Assembly (NCBI RefSeq): GCF_009727055.1
Contig: NC_052360.1
Location: 67,092,526 to 67,156,525 of the forward strand
DNA from: Benincasa hispida
Lineage: Eukaryota; Streptophyta; Magnoliopsida; Cucurbitales; Cucurbitaceae
Reading direction: 5' to 3'
DNA length: 64,000 bases
Position numbers and translations under genes: made by a program. The notes under the pieces are model-generated. The model was given only the letters and a program-made list of their open reading frames with translations, was not told the DNA's origin and searched no databases. Within the stretch, counting starts at the first letter, position 1. Each line of letters begins with the position of its first letter. Positions 1-10,454 of this stretch are shown piece by piece.

Positions 1-395
1 CTCATTCCAAGATCATACAGAACCCATAACTCCTGGATTCTCACACTGAGAATACCAAGGTAACACTCGTGGTGGTGTTCTAACTCAATTCATGGATCGA
101 GTTGGACTCAATTGGGTTCGAGGAGCATCCAGTTGATCGTGCTGTTGGTGTTCTGTTTGTTGCATTCGAGTGCTGCATTGGATGCATTGGACATTGGTCA
201 AGGGATACTTGAAGAATAGTTCTTCAAAGGTACGCATACTCTATCCCTTGTGTCTTCTTGTAGCATGTTGTAATTTCAATTTATGCATAATCTGTTTGTT
301 TCCGGTTAGACTGTAATTATTTGTGTTCATTCTGAATGGAATTTGGAACGATCCTCTTCTGTTGCTCATAGAGATCTCTGTTGTGATTTCTTTCA
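1..395 (+). mobile_element. L1-I: 3' part of a long LTR, cut by the window edge
   Basis: This is the downstream end of an LTR of the family I call L1. It shares ordered blocks with L1-II (around 3060-3437): a block on well-formed flanking signals ending AATACCAAGG or AATACTAAGG, then a stretch around AGCATGTTGTAATTT. It ends TTTCA at 395, like the L1-III end. From 396 the sequence is the protease region of gypsy element G in the opposite orientation. The 5' part is outside the window, so the target-site duplication cannot be tested and a solo LTR cannot be told from a full element. Confidence 0.7.
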
Positions 396-1231
396 CTTGT
401 CCCACTGCAGGTTGAGGCAACGAGATTCCGTTTTGGTCATAAAGTTGTGGGTGGTTCCTGAGTCGACCATCGTGCTCTTGGCTAGTTTATGATTCACCCA
501 TGCCTTGACATACATGAGCCCACGTTTCATCAATCCCTTGTTTCCTTCTGACTTCTTTTGGAGGGCAGATAAAAGCTTTAGGGCCCCCATCCGTGGGTTA
601 TCGTCGCCTTCTTCTGTCGGTGAGTTTGACTCAGGTATTTTCCCATCAGTTTTAGAGTTTGTTGCCAACGAATCCTGGAAAGCTTTGACGACCGCTCGAT
701 TAGGAAATTCGTACACTCAATGGGGTCCCTTACACAGGAAGCACGAAAGGGGTCCCCCCTTGTAATTACTCTACTGTTGATTGGGCGTACGCCTCATATA
801 CCTCCCATTGGATGGAAGGGTTTACGCTATGTCCATCCCTTTTTGTCCCCTCCCCCACTCTTGAGAGAGCTAGATCTGTTTGGTTTGTTACCCCCACTAG
901 AGGAGGGAGGATTTCGTCTCGACTCTTGGGGCATATCATTAGTGAGGTCAAACAACCGCTCTACTATAGCATAGGCTTCAGGGAGACTTAGAACTCTCTG
1001 TTCATAAAATTTGGTTTTCGTCAATGTCTTAAAGCACTTGAAAAAACAGAAAACTTTGTCTTTCTCTGACATATCTCGAATGTCCAACATCAGTCCCACG
1101 AATTACTTTACATATTCCTTGATACTACCAGTATGTTTCAGTTTTCGCAGTTTAAGTCTCGCCATGATTTCAACATTCTTGGGGAAGAATTAAGAACATA
1201 ATTCTTGTTTCAACATGTCTCATGTGTTGAG
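396..1231 (-). pseudogene. G gag C-terminus, zinc knuckle and protease (remnant)
   Basis: Reading right to left, it begins with the end of the gag domain (KNVEIMARLKLRKLKHTG, then LMLDIRDMSEKDKVF), then a Ser/Gly/Arg-rich linker, a damaged CCHC knuckle (CFLCKGPH with the last Cys missing), and a retropepsin-like region with the active-site triplet in VDSGTTHNFM. Stops interrupt gag (for example where FVGLML follows a stop) and a frameshift separates gag from the knuckle. The frame ends at 396 where L1-I begins. In gypsy elements this order is gag-protease of the POL polyprotein. Family assignment is firm; function is lost. Confidence 0.85.
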
Positions 1232-1289
1232 GGCCCTAGTGTATTATTTTGTACTGTTTTTTATCTTGTACACCCATTCGCTTTAGGAC

Positions 1290-1300
1290 AAGTGGGAGAT
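1290..1300 (+). other. Polypurine tract of L1-II
   Basis: AAGTGGGAGAT directly precedes the TGTTGGAG start of the L1-II LTR. It is nearly the same tract as that of copia element C (19290-19313, minus strand), which supports placing L1 in Ty1/copia. It primes plus-strand DNA synthesis in live elements. Confidence 0.7.
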
Positions 1301-2789
1301 TGTTGGAGTTGATGCCCTAAATCTCGTAGAGTCTTGTAGTTTGTAAACATCTGTTTGAACAAACGCTCGTGATGTAATAATATGAGATATTTTCTTCACC
1401 GTTGTCTATGAAATATGAGATATTTTAGTTACATTTACCACAAACTAATAAACTAAGATCTCTGGTTATCGTTGTAACTTAAGCATGTATGTGGAGACAT
1501 ACAAGTGGATCATGCCTTAAGTGATAACCTAAATGATCTGCAGTATATGGATAAATAAGGGAAACCTTATCTTGTTGACACTATGGATACGACCCACTTT
1601 ATGGATGTTACAAGTGTTGTAAAGTACTACTAATGGTCTGATCCTAATCATTAATGTGGAGACATGCGAGCGGGGGTGTCCTATATAAAAGAGTATGTAT
1701 AAGACAGGACCACGAAATATTTAGTCTCGTTATATAACACTGTTTATGACAGAGACTTTCATTTCACTAGGATGACCATAAGTAACATGACCTTAATCCT
1801 GAGAGAGTTGGGAACTCTTACCTACGAGGGCAGTCTTTGATTTGCATGGGTGTGAGTGGCCAGATTGCCGACTCAAACCTACCACTTTGGGGATTTGTCT
1901 GATTGGGGAGCTGGGAACTCAGCTACACAAGATGGAATATACTCCTTCCCTGAAGCAGGGGTAAGTAAATAGATTGCTCCCTTAAGAGCTGATACCGGGG
2001 ATTGAACAATGTGGCGCCATACACTTTCTCATGGCCCGAGAGGTGTTCACTCATAGTAGGACTATGATGTATTGTTCATTAGAGGAATCAGTGGTACTTA
2101 AAGAGTTAGATGTAACTATAGGGGCAAAATGGTAAATTGGCTCAGCTGTACTTATGAACGATCATGAAGGGTTATTGTACTGTTGATTGGTTATATCCAA
2201 TGGACACATAAATATATCTATAGTAAAAAAAGTGCAGCTACTGGTCTTTAGTGGAGTGCCCGACAGTTAACAGATGGTGAATTTTGTGATTAAAGAGTTT
2301 AGTCAGCTATTCATGTATCGTTGAAGCTTCAAGCTACGGGTCCATAAGGTCCCCTTGATAGCTCAATGGATTAAAGTTGAGAATAAGTTTTTGGATTAGT
2401 TTGAAGTGTTCAAATTAATAAAAGGTAGTTTGACTATATATGTTATAATTAAACTGGTTCAATTATATGTGATATAATTGATATGATGTATGAGATACAT
2501 CAATTGGAGAAATTTGATATAAATATGATTTATATTAAATAATGGAGAAATGAACTATGGTTTAAATATTACATATGATGTGATATTAAAACTATAGGTT
2601 ACAAATAGAATATGATAAGTTAGTTATTATATTTATTTATAATTAAACAATTATATGATAATTGTGGTTCGTTATTTTCTCCATTAATCGTGAAGGTAGG
2701 AGGTTATTTTCAGTTTTAAATAACTAAAGGATAAAATGAAAAGAGTGTTCATTTTGTTAAAAAAAAATCACTTCATTAGTTGCATTACT

Positions 2790-3010
2790 AATCGTTTAGC
2801 TCACGAGAGACTACATGATAACCTTCAAGCGAGAGACTAAACAATTGTGTAAACGATCCAACGATAAAGCAACACTTACTAAATGATCGTGTAAACGATC
2901 CAACGATAGAGCGAAACTTACTAAATGATCTAGCGTGTTTTACTAAAGGATCGTGTACTAGTGAGATTCACTAAACGATCAAGCATTCATAGTCTATGCG
3001 ATAGATAGTA
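2790..3010 (+). repeat. ACGATCG-motif cluster in L1-II
   Basis: A degenerate run of AACGATC, GATCGTGTA and AACGATCCAACGAT units separated by 10 to 30 bases. It includes one clear local duplication of about 50 bases (around 2848-2930), where a block with AAACGATCCAACGATA repeats. Spacing is irregular, so this is not a clean tandem array. Confidence 0.75.
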
Positions 3011-3437
3011 CCTTCTCCCACTTACTTAATCATATAGTTCGATCGTTGTTTTCCTCCATCCCTCTACCAAATTCACACAAAGCCCACACCTCTTGGATTC
3101 TCACTCCGAGAATACTAAGGTTGCCAAGTGGTGGTGTCGAAGAGTGCTTTTTCGTGGAGAAGATTGTTCATGATTACTAGACGATTGGGTAGGCGATCCG
3201 AACGAGAGCAAAAGGTTGTTGTCCAATTCATCACGAGAGCAAGAGATTTACAGAAGAAATGTTCTTTAAAGGTATGCTTCTCATTCCCTTTTGTATTTGA
3301 TTTCTAAAGAATGTTGTAATTTGTTCTAAGATGCATAACTGTTCTGTATGTTTGTGAATGCCTTTAATTCTTTCACAATGGGCTTGGAAAGATCTTGCTT
3401 TCACTCATTGGTTCTCTTGAATAAGAGTTCCTTTAAA

Positions 3438-3632
3438 TGGTACATAGACCTTCTTGAATGTCCATGAAATGGGACCTTCACCATAACTTGGCGTCGTCTG
3501 CTAGGTGCATCGTTGCCAAGGTGATCTTGGACTCTTCAGTCACTGTGTTCGTTGCCCTAAAATATTGCTCTATATCAAAGATGAAATTTTCTAGGGCTTT
3601 AGCGTCGCAAGCCCCACAGAAGGGCTTAGGTT
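3438..3632 (-). pseudogene. G gag central part (remnant)
   Basis: The middle of the gypsy gag domain, with PFCGACDAKALENFIFD, EQYFRATNTV and HLADDAKLW readable on the minus strand between L1-II and L1-III. A stop replaces the second Trp after AKLW, where plant gag normally has a Trp pair. On the left the frame continues at 1231 and on the right at 9921, so the three pieces once formed one gag gene. The target duplication of L1-III (AGGTT, 3628-3632) lies at its right edge. Confidence 0.85.
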
Positions 3633-3898
3633 TGAAGAATCTCTTACCAAAGAGTTCCATGAGAGATTTTGGATTGCTCCGATCTCACCGTGACCGAAAT
3701 ACACATTATACATTCAAAACATACAGTTATGCAAACAAACACTAATTATCGGTATGCTATGAACAAGAAAACAACAAGGGAATGAGTGCCATACGAGTTG
3801 AAGACAATATTCAATCTTCGGAACTTAATGCAGTGATGCGTAGTGAATGTGATGACATCATCCAACTATAGCAATGAATAATCAATTATAATTTTTGA

Positions 3899-3961
3899 AT
3901 GGCAGTTCCAAAAAAGCGCACTTCTCTATCAAAAAAACGGATTCGGAAAAATATTTGGAAA
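3899..3961 (+). pseudogene. rpl32: Plastid rpl32 5' fragment (nuclear plastid DNA)
   Basis: The frame from ATG at 3899 reads [20 protein letters not shown], the conserved start of plastid ribosomal protein L32. Only about 21 codons are present, then the sequence changes to rpoC1. The AT-rich bases just upstream may also be plastid. It lies inside L1-III and is not a gene. Transfer via the mitochondrial genome is possible. Confidence 0.85.
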
Positions 3962-4121
3962 TGGTTGTTCATGTACCTTTATCTTTGGAGGCTCAAGCAG
4001 AGGCGCGTTTACTTATGTTTTCTCATATGAATCTCTTGTCTTCAGCTATTGGGGATCCCATTTCTGTACCAACTCAAGATATACTTATTGGACTCTATGT
4101 ATTAATGAGCAGGAATCGCCG
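3962..4121 (+). pseudogene. rpoC1: Plastid rpoC1 internal fragment (nuclear plastid DNA)
   Basis: In frame from about 3961 it reads [20 protein letters not shown], then [16 protein letters not shown], which is the plastid RNA polymerase beta' segment just after the NADFDGDQM metal-binding motif. Pro is changed to Ser in LLSPAIGDP and Ala to Val in MAVHV, both explained by C-to-T decay. The match stops near NRR and the next codons are ndhF, so this is a chimera and not an rpoC1 copy with its own neighbours. Confidence 0.88.
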
Positions 4122-4271
4122 AATAAATAGTAGTTATATCTATCAACATGTATGGTCTTGAACTATCAATAATGATTTTTCTTTAGAGTTGGGCTACTTG
4201 ATCGATCCACTTACTTGTATTATGTCAATATTAATCACGACTGTTGGAATTATGGTTCTTATTTATAGTGA
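4122..4271 (+). pseudogene. ndhF: Plastid ndhF internal fragment (nuclear plastid DNA)
   Basis: It reads [12 protein letters not shown], a stop where ndhF has Trp, then [20 protein letters not shown] and [13 protein letters not shown]. This is the N-terminal membrane region of NADH dehydrogenase-like subunit 5. TGG to TGA at the Trp codon is a G-to-A change typical of decaying nuclear organelle DNA. It is joined in the same frame to rpoC1, which lies in the other single-copy region of a normal plastid genome. The match ends around 4271, 20 bases before E1. Confidence 0.88.
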
Positions 4272-4290
4272 GACAAATGGTGTATAATTG

Positions 4291-5931
4291 TGATGATGGT
4301 TTATGCGTTGCACATGGAAGTTTTCCTAGTAAAACCCAAGTATAAATCTTACTAGGTTTCCTGGTAAGTCTAGAGTCGAACACAGGGACTACTAAGATAC
4401 TTTACATATTTTGATTCCTTTGCGGTGACAAAAACAAATAAGTTGGTTGGTGTATTTTTTTAAGTGTAAATTCTATGCGGCGGAATTGAGTAAAGAGTTG
4501 ATGATAGCAAAAGTTACAATGAGTATGCGGGGAACGGGTTGAGAAGGAATTTAGCTAACACTTCCTAAGATTGCGTTCAAGTTATGCGACTATGCTACAC
4601 ACACAATAACATGTCATCTCTCAATGCAAATGCCATAGTTCCTAATTCTAGGACGCATGCGATATATACGATAATGTCGATAGGACTTATGTCTAAGCCT
4701 CTATTCTTGTCTATGTGATGATGAATGATACACACATACACAAGGTGACTGCATACTATCATATCCTATTTCTAGGGTGCATGCGATGCATAATAGCAAA
4801 CAGAACTTATCTCTAAGTTTCTATCTCTTGCTTAAGCGGTTCTAATATGACTCTCTCAAGCCTAGATTCTAACCTGACTCTCTCAAGTCTAGGTTCTTTC
4901 TATAGACTACTCTCTCAAGTATCTCTAAAGGGTGAAGGACGCATACATAAGACAAGATGATCGCATAAAGTGAAGATCTTAGGTCATGCTAGCTAAGTAG
5001 TTCTCAATTCGGAAATTTAGCTACTCATGCGAAATGTGAAGAGATTGAACAGATGTTGAGATGCAAATTCCATTTTATAAATAAAGTTAGAATACAAAAC
5101 GACAACAGAAAGTAGGGATAAGAAGCCCGGTAGCAATGCCTTGCTTCCCGAGGCTTTTACACTGTCTTTTTACTATACTCTGTCCAGAAGAATATTCCTT
5201 CTTTTGCAAGTGTCGGCCCTCTCTCCGTTTGCAGTGCCTCCCAGCAGTCTTTCGAGCTATTCAGAAGTGATCTCTCGGCGTCTTCTTCTCTTTACTTGCC
5301 TCCACCTCTAAGTATATGAACACTACAGACTAACGGCTAACTAATTGTGTATTCTATCTTCTATGTATATGACGAACTGTGTCGAAATCGAACCTCTTTA
5401 ATGATGGTGGCCTTCGATGTTTATAGAGTTCAAGGTGAAGAAGCTTTTCCCTCAAATGATTGCAATGATGGGCGGTCATTATATCTTCTGTCTGATGCGC
5501 CGATTAATGGTCATCGAAAAGTTGAATGTACTTCCTACAGTGTGTCGTTAACGGCTTGTCAACTAAATTCAGATTCGACCGTCATCAGCTTTCTGTCCCA
5601 TCATGATTTATTATGCTTTCACCTTGATGCTCCGTTTTTATGCGGCCACCTTCTTGAGTAAATCTTCGCGAGCGCATACGATCGCATGGCTTTATGGTCA
5701 TAATCTTTTAATGCGCACGGTCGCTAAATTCCTTGGATCGCATTTTGCTTTGCGCCAACGCATTTTCCTACACAAAATAAGTAAATTAGCTGCTTTTATG
5801 CGATGGGTGCATGCGATCGCAATATTCTTAGTCTAATGCTTTTGGACACGATTTTGTATATTTTTATCGTCGCATACCCACATTATTTTACATCTTTGCA
5901 CTATAATATTGTGCATTTCTGCCCGTTATAA
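4291..5931 (-). mobile_element. E1: LTR-like non-coding element of family E
   Basis: The + strand starts TGATGATGGTTTATGCG and ends near GCCCGTTATAA, the reverse of the E2 start TGATAACGGGC with the terminal CA mutated. Long stretches match E2 in reverse: ordered runs of CTCTCAAG-type repeats, CGCATGCG-rich blocks, and a conserved block reading GTGTTCGAC (reverse) near one end. There is no coding potential. I found no target-site duplication; it abuts the plastid fragment on the left and L1-III on the right. Most likely a solo LTR of an unknown family. Confidence 0.7.
5125..5154 (-). other. Conserved hairpin in E1
   Basis: The segment can fold with GCAA pairing TTGC and flanking G/C-rich arms, in the same relative place as the hairpin at 31627-31652 in E2. 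The outer pairs differ between copies while pairing is kept. It may be a transcript-end or R-region structure; that role is inference. Confidence 0.5.
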
Positions 5932-6114
5932 CGCAACGGAACCCGCCACGTGATCTACCAATACCCAGCAGCAGTGTCAACAACAGTAGCCGAACAACAG
6001 CACGAACACGAACGTCGCGGGGACGACACTACCAGAAAAGAGCCCCAGGTATTCTCGAAGTGAGAACCCAAAGCGTGGTCTTTGGTGAATTTGGTAGAGG
6101 AAGGAGGAAAACCA

Positions 6115-6370
6115 GATCGTGTAAGCGATAAGGAAGTGAGAGGGAAAAAGGCGCTATCACATAGCAAAATGTTTATCGTTTAGGAGAAGCTCTACACGAT
6201 CGTGTACATTTTACTAAACGATCGTTTAACAAACTCGACACACTATACGATTATTTAGAGAAGCTATGCGATCATGTAGGAACTAGTGTGTGATCGTTTA
6301 AGCGCCAGGTGGACGATCGTTTAGGCGGAGAGGAGCTATCGTATAGGCTCTCGATTCTTTAAGCAATTGT
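6115..6370 (+). repeat. ACGATCG-motif cluster in L1-III
   Basis: A dense run of ACGATCGTGTA, AACGATCGTTTA, GCGATCATGTAG and GACGATCGTTTAGG units, irregularly spaced. It occupies the place in the L1 LTR that matches 2790-3010 of L1-II. Confidence 0.8.
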
Positions 6371-7722
6371 TTATCTTTTCACCAATGCGCGCTTGCGATT
6401 TCTTTTGGACGACTTGACAAACGCTTCAAAAATGAAACCATTTCATTTTTATTTCATCGGTTACAATAACCAACTCATTCCCACTAACCCACGTCCAAAC
6501 GTGATTTTTGGGTTTATCATATAATTAACCAACTATAATATAATAAATATAATCATATTATATTTTTAACCTATAGTTTGATATCACATATCTACTATAG
6601 TATTTTCTCCTCTACTTGATATAAATCATATTTATATCCATTTCCTCCAAAATAATGTATCTCATACATTTAGTCGATTATATCATATATAATTAACCAG
6701 TCCAGTTATATCATATATAATCGAAATTTTCTTTCAATTTGAACATTTCAAATTAACCCAAACACTGGTTCTCGACTTTATCCAAGCTACCCAGGGGACC
6801 TAATGGACCTGTGGCTCGAAGCTCCAAGGTATGTGAATAACTGACTAAAACTCTTTAGCCACGAGATCCACCATCCGTTAATTGTCAGGCATTCCACTAA
6901 AGACCAACAACTGGACTCTTCTTACCACAGATATATTTCTATGTCCATCGGATATAACCAATCATGAGTACGATGACCCTTCACAGATGCTCGTAAGTAC
7001 AGCTGGGCCAAATTACCATTATGCCCTATAAGTTACATCTCACTTCTTAAGTACCACTGGTTCCTCTAATGAACAATACAACATAATCTAACTTTGTGTG
7101 AACACCTCTCGGGCCAAGAGAAGGTGTGTGGCGCCACATCGTTCAAGCCCCAAAATCAGGCCCTTGAGGGAGCTATCTATCTACTTACCCCTTCCTCAGG
7201 GAAGAAGTGAATTCCATCTTGTGTAGCTGAGTTCTTAGCTCTCAAATCAGAAGAATCCTTAAAATGGTAGGTTTGAATCGGCGACCTTGCCACTTGCACC
7301 CATACAAATCAAAGGACCGCGTTTAATGGCAGGAGTTCCCAACTCACTCAGGATTGAGGTCATTTTACCTATGGTCATCCTAGTGAAGTGAAGTCTTTGT
7401 CATGAACGGTGTTATATAACGAGACATTAACACTTCGTGGTCAGGTCTTATATAAACTCTTTGTATAGGATGCCCCCGCTCGCATGTCCTCAACATGAAT
7501 GATCAGGATCAGACCATCTGTGACAAGTCACAACACTTGTGACCATTCCACAAAGGGGGTCGCGTCTGTAGCGTTACCAGGATAAGGTTTCCCTCCTATA
7601 TCCATTTACTACAGACCATTTTGGTTATCACTCAAGACATGATCCACTTGTATGTCACCACATACATGCTTGAGTCACATACAGATAACCAGGGATTTTA
7701 TGTTTATTGGTTTGTGGTAAAG

Positions 7723-9783
7723 TGTCACACCCCCTCCCAGATTACCCTCTTAATTTGAAAGAGGATATGACCGTGGTAGTTACTAGCCCTACTGCCAGCA
7801 CTGACCACCTTAGCCTTCTAATCTAAATACCAACCCGTTAAAACATTAATAATGTACACATACAGCATGCCTCCTTAAGGTTCTACATAAGATTATATAA
7901 ACATATGCATACAGCCATGACATAACATCTACGGGGAAAATATTCACAAATGGCCCCAAACTTCTCTAACAAAGCCCTAGTCCCTCTTAAAACATGTGTA
8001 CATAAACAGATCATGAACCTACGTCTTCTTAATAAGCCGGGCCTTTCAGTGGCAAGCAGCAGCAGGATCAACCTTGAGGAATCTGACCGCTACCTGAAAA
8101 GGAAAACACAGAAAATCTGTGAGCTAGTAGCCCAGTGAGTGACTATAGAATCATGTTACACCATGCATTATATCACTATAAACATGTAAATATACCGATG
8201 AGCATCTCAAGCAACTTTATCTAAATATAAGCATTAAGAACCATTCTTAGACATCATTAAACATCATTATTCCTTAGTTGAGAACGAGCCTACATCGCTT
8301 TAGCTCCCAACGTCTATTACCGGCCAAGGGACCCATACTTTGGCCTCCCTTTGGTTGTATATGGCCTAGGAGACCCATTCTTCGGTCTCTCATTTAGAAC
8401 TACCTACGTGCACGTGGAGTTTTCTAAGTATCGTCAATACCTTAGGTACTATTACCTAGATACCTTCTCCATGTCCTTTAGTATCGGGTTATTTCGTAAC
8501 ATCAAATTAAGTTTCATTGCTTGTCAATCATACAAGGACTCATTCTATCATAGTTTTCCTCTAGAAAGCATATTTCAACATTAGAAACTTAACTTTTGTA
8601 ATGCTTTCACAACATACCTTGGCCTGCGTTAAAACATTTACAAGCCGAGGAAGATTCGTTAAGCTATTCATTAATCATTTGTTGCTCGAGGAAGTATAAA
8701 TTCATCATCAACATCACTTAACTTACTTGGCCTTATATGCATAAGTATTGAAAGCATTAAGTTCATTTAGTCACTCACAGCTCGTCGGGGCTCTTAACGG
8801 TTTATACGCCTCTCCTAGCTCTCCTTGGCCTGAAAGGACATAATTCCCGGTTAAATTCCTTAGAATTCTTAGCAAAATACCTCAAATAGTTCGTTTACTA
8901 ATGGAACTTTCCTCAACAAAACAATATTGCTAGCGAGATAACCATTATGAGTGAAGTCATCCTCACAAGCGAGATCCTCACGAGCGAGATCAAACATTTC
9001 TTTAACAAAACTTCAACCTAGCGATACTCACCATACCAATGAGATTCAACCCAAATTTCTAGCGAGATTTACTTCTTGAGTGAGATCTTTAGCACAAAAT
9101 CAGCGAGATTATCATCTTGAGTGAGATCCTTATCCTTCTTGTCTCGCTCTCGCTCTCCACGGTGAGCTGTTTGCTTGTTCTTCCCAAGCAGCTGTCTGCT
9201 TATGCACAGATTTTCTTCTTCAACTTCAAAAATTCATAACTCAAAATCCAGAACTCTTTTCAAGAAACTTCCTTCTATACACTTGTTTATAATTGAGTTA
9301 ACTTTCTTATTTCAAAATTTCAGCCAAAATTTTCTTATAATTTTGCCTAGATCTTCCAATCTTCACCTCGAGCCTTGATTAATCCGAGATTCTGCCTCTT
9401 CTGCAAATTCTTCACTTTTTGTTCTTCTTCTCCTGCAATATTTCTCTGGCAAGACAACCTCAAAAACTAGATTCTCCCAGCTTTCAAATGGCATCGATTT
9501 CACTAAATTTGCTTATGCCAATTACCAAAACCAAGCTTTTGAAGTTCCACTTCCTTTTAATCTTCCTGCCGCCTCCAAAGCTCTAAGATTAAACTGCCAC
9601 GTCACCCCACACTTAGTGCCTCCAGCCAAAACCAATTAGTGAGCCTCCTTCTTTATTGATTTTTTCCTTCCCTTCCTCCATATTTCCTATAAATAAACAT
9701 TGATTTCCACTTATTAAATATTTAATATAACATTCTTTTGGCTGAACATGCTTATCTAGGAAACCTAGAGTTCAGGGGTTACA
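7723..9783 (-). mobile_element. T1: solo LTR (TGTCACACCCC type)
   Basis: Starts TGTCACACCCCC and ends GGGGTTACA, flanked by a perfect TAAAG duplication (7718-7722 and 9784-9788) inside L1-III. In minus orientation it runs TGTAACCCC...GTGTGACA, an end signature common in plant Del/Tekay-type gypsy LTRs and shared with T2. It is 2061 bases, with no internal region and no coding frame. A local run of GAGCGAGAT/GTGAGAT units lies at about 8930-9150. Solo status is firm; lineage is inferred from the termini only. Confidence 0.85.
8930..9150 (+). repeat. Degenerate AGCGAGATC repeats in T1
   Basis: Units such as AGCGAGATC, GTGAGATCC and AGCGAGATT recur every 15 to 35 bases through this stretch of the T1 LTR. 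They are irregular and do not make a coding frame. I see no other structure here. Confidence 0.6.
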
Positions 9784-9920
9784 TAAAGCAAATAAAACAA
9801 GCAACTGAGCAAAATATAAGATGTGAAGTAAATATCATATATCATACAATACAAGCGTTTGTACAATTTGTTTACAAACTATAGGACATGAGACTTTAGG
9901 GCATCAACCCCAACAAGGTT

Positions 9921-10407
9921 CAGGTACTTTCACCCAGTTAAATTAGACTACGCCCCCAATTAGGGCTTGGTTTCCCACCGCTCTCATGGTGAGCTTTAAT
10001 CTTGCACTGACGTCCGTGATCTTTGATCTGATGACATTGAGGGTGGCTGTAAAGTCCTCCAACAAACTATTCACCATCTGGACTATCGCTTTCTGTGAGC
10101 TGTCTAATTCTTTGACACGTTCTTCCATATGAGCAATAGAGCTCGTTGAGTTGTTCCCACGTTCAAAGCTACCAGATCTAGTAGCCTTTGCTTCTAGGGT
10201 CTCAACCCTTGTCATCAACTCTTTGAAGGGCATTCCGTCAAAGCGGCTAGCCACCGCATCAATTCTGTCGGCCTTCTCAGAGATTTCTTCTAACTGACTT
10301 TCTAGGAACCACCCATGATCAGGGACTTCTCTTAGATAGAGAAGTTTCTCTTCTATCTCAACCAACCGATCAACGTGGGACTCGCCCAATTGTTTCATAG
10401 CAGACAT
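9921..10407 (-). pseudogene. G gag N-terminus
   Basis: From ATG at 10407 the frame encodes about 154 residues rich in Glu/Leu heptads (likely coiled coil: HVDRLVEIEEKLLYLREV; MEERVKELDSSQKAIVQMV), ending after NQALIGGVV at a stop at 9943. Beyond the stop the same frame reads KVPEP up to the L1-III duplication, and then resumes at 3627. This fits the N-terminal part of plant gypsy gag, upstream of the retrotransposon gag domain. The start is supported by the primer site 34 bases upstream of it. It is the longest unbroken frame of element G. Confidence 0.85.
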
Positions 10408-10440
10408 GATTGCAGCTTGTCAACTTCAGGAGCCAACTTG

Positions 10441-10454
10441 GCTTTGATACCAAC
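10441..10454 (-). other. Primer binding site of G
   Basis: The minus strand reads GTTGGTATCAAAGC directly after the LTR end TGTGACA. It matches the initiator-Met tRNA-type site TGGTATCAGAGC with one change. It sets the edge of the 5' LTR and the orientation of G. Confidence 0.8.

Larger units (their letters stand above)
1232..3437 (+). mobile_element. L1-II: LTR with a short piece of internal 3' end
   Basis: The LTR proper starts TGTTGGAGTTGATG at 1301 and ends about 3437. The 69 bases before it are not gag; they end in a polypurine tract, AAGTGGGAGAT (1290-1300), which in copia elements sits directly before the 3' LTR. So this looks like a 5'-truncated L1 copy: the last internal bases plus the 3' LTR. 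Element G gag is split here and its frame resumes on both sides. I could not find a target-site duplication. Bases 2790-3010 hold a cluster of ACGATCG-type motifs. No coding sequence is present. Confidence 0.75.
3633..9915 (-). mobile_element. L1-III: solo LTR inserted in G gag, itself interrupted twice
   Basis: On the + strand it runs TGAAGAATC...CCCAACA and is flanked by AGGTT (3628-3632 and 9916-9920). Removing it together with one AGGTT restores the G gag frame. Without its nested inserts it would be about 2 kb, like the other L1 LTRs. Its pieces are 3633 to about 3850, 5932-7722 and 9784-9915. The gaps hold the plastid chimera plus E1, and solo LTR T1. Having one LTR and a target duplication but no internal region fits LTR-LTR recombination. 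Bases 6115-6370 carry the ACGATCG-type cluster seen in L1-II. Confidence 0.85.

Noticed and set aside
505..974. Plus-strand frames at 505-765 and 720-974
   Set aside because: They are antisense to the gag and protease of G, which has clear motifs on the minus strand.
3895..4161. 88-residue open frame as a gene
   Set aside because: It is a frame through the rpl32 region in the wrong frame and then rpoC1 and ndhF plastid fragments; a chimera of organelle DNA, not a gene.
10441..10454. tRNA genes at the Met-like sites (10441, 22692, 35392)
   Set aside because: Only 11 to 14 bases match tRNA 3' ends; these are primer binding sites next to LTRs.
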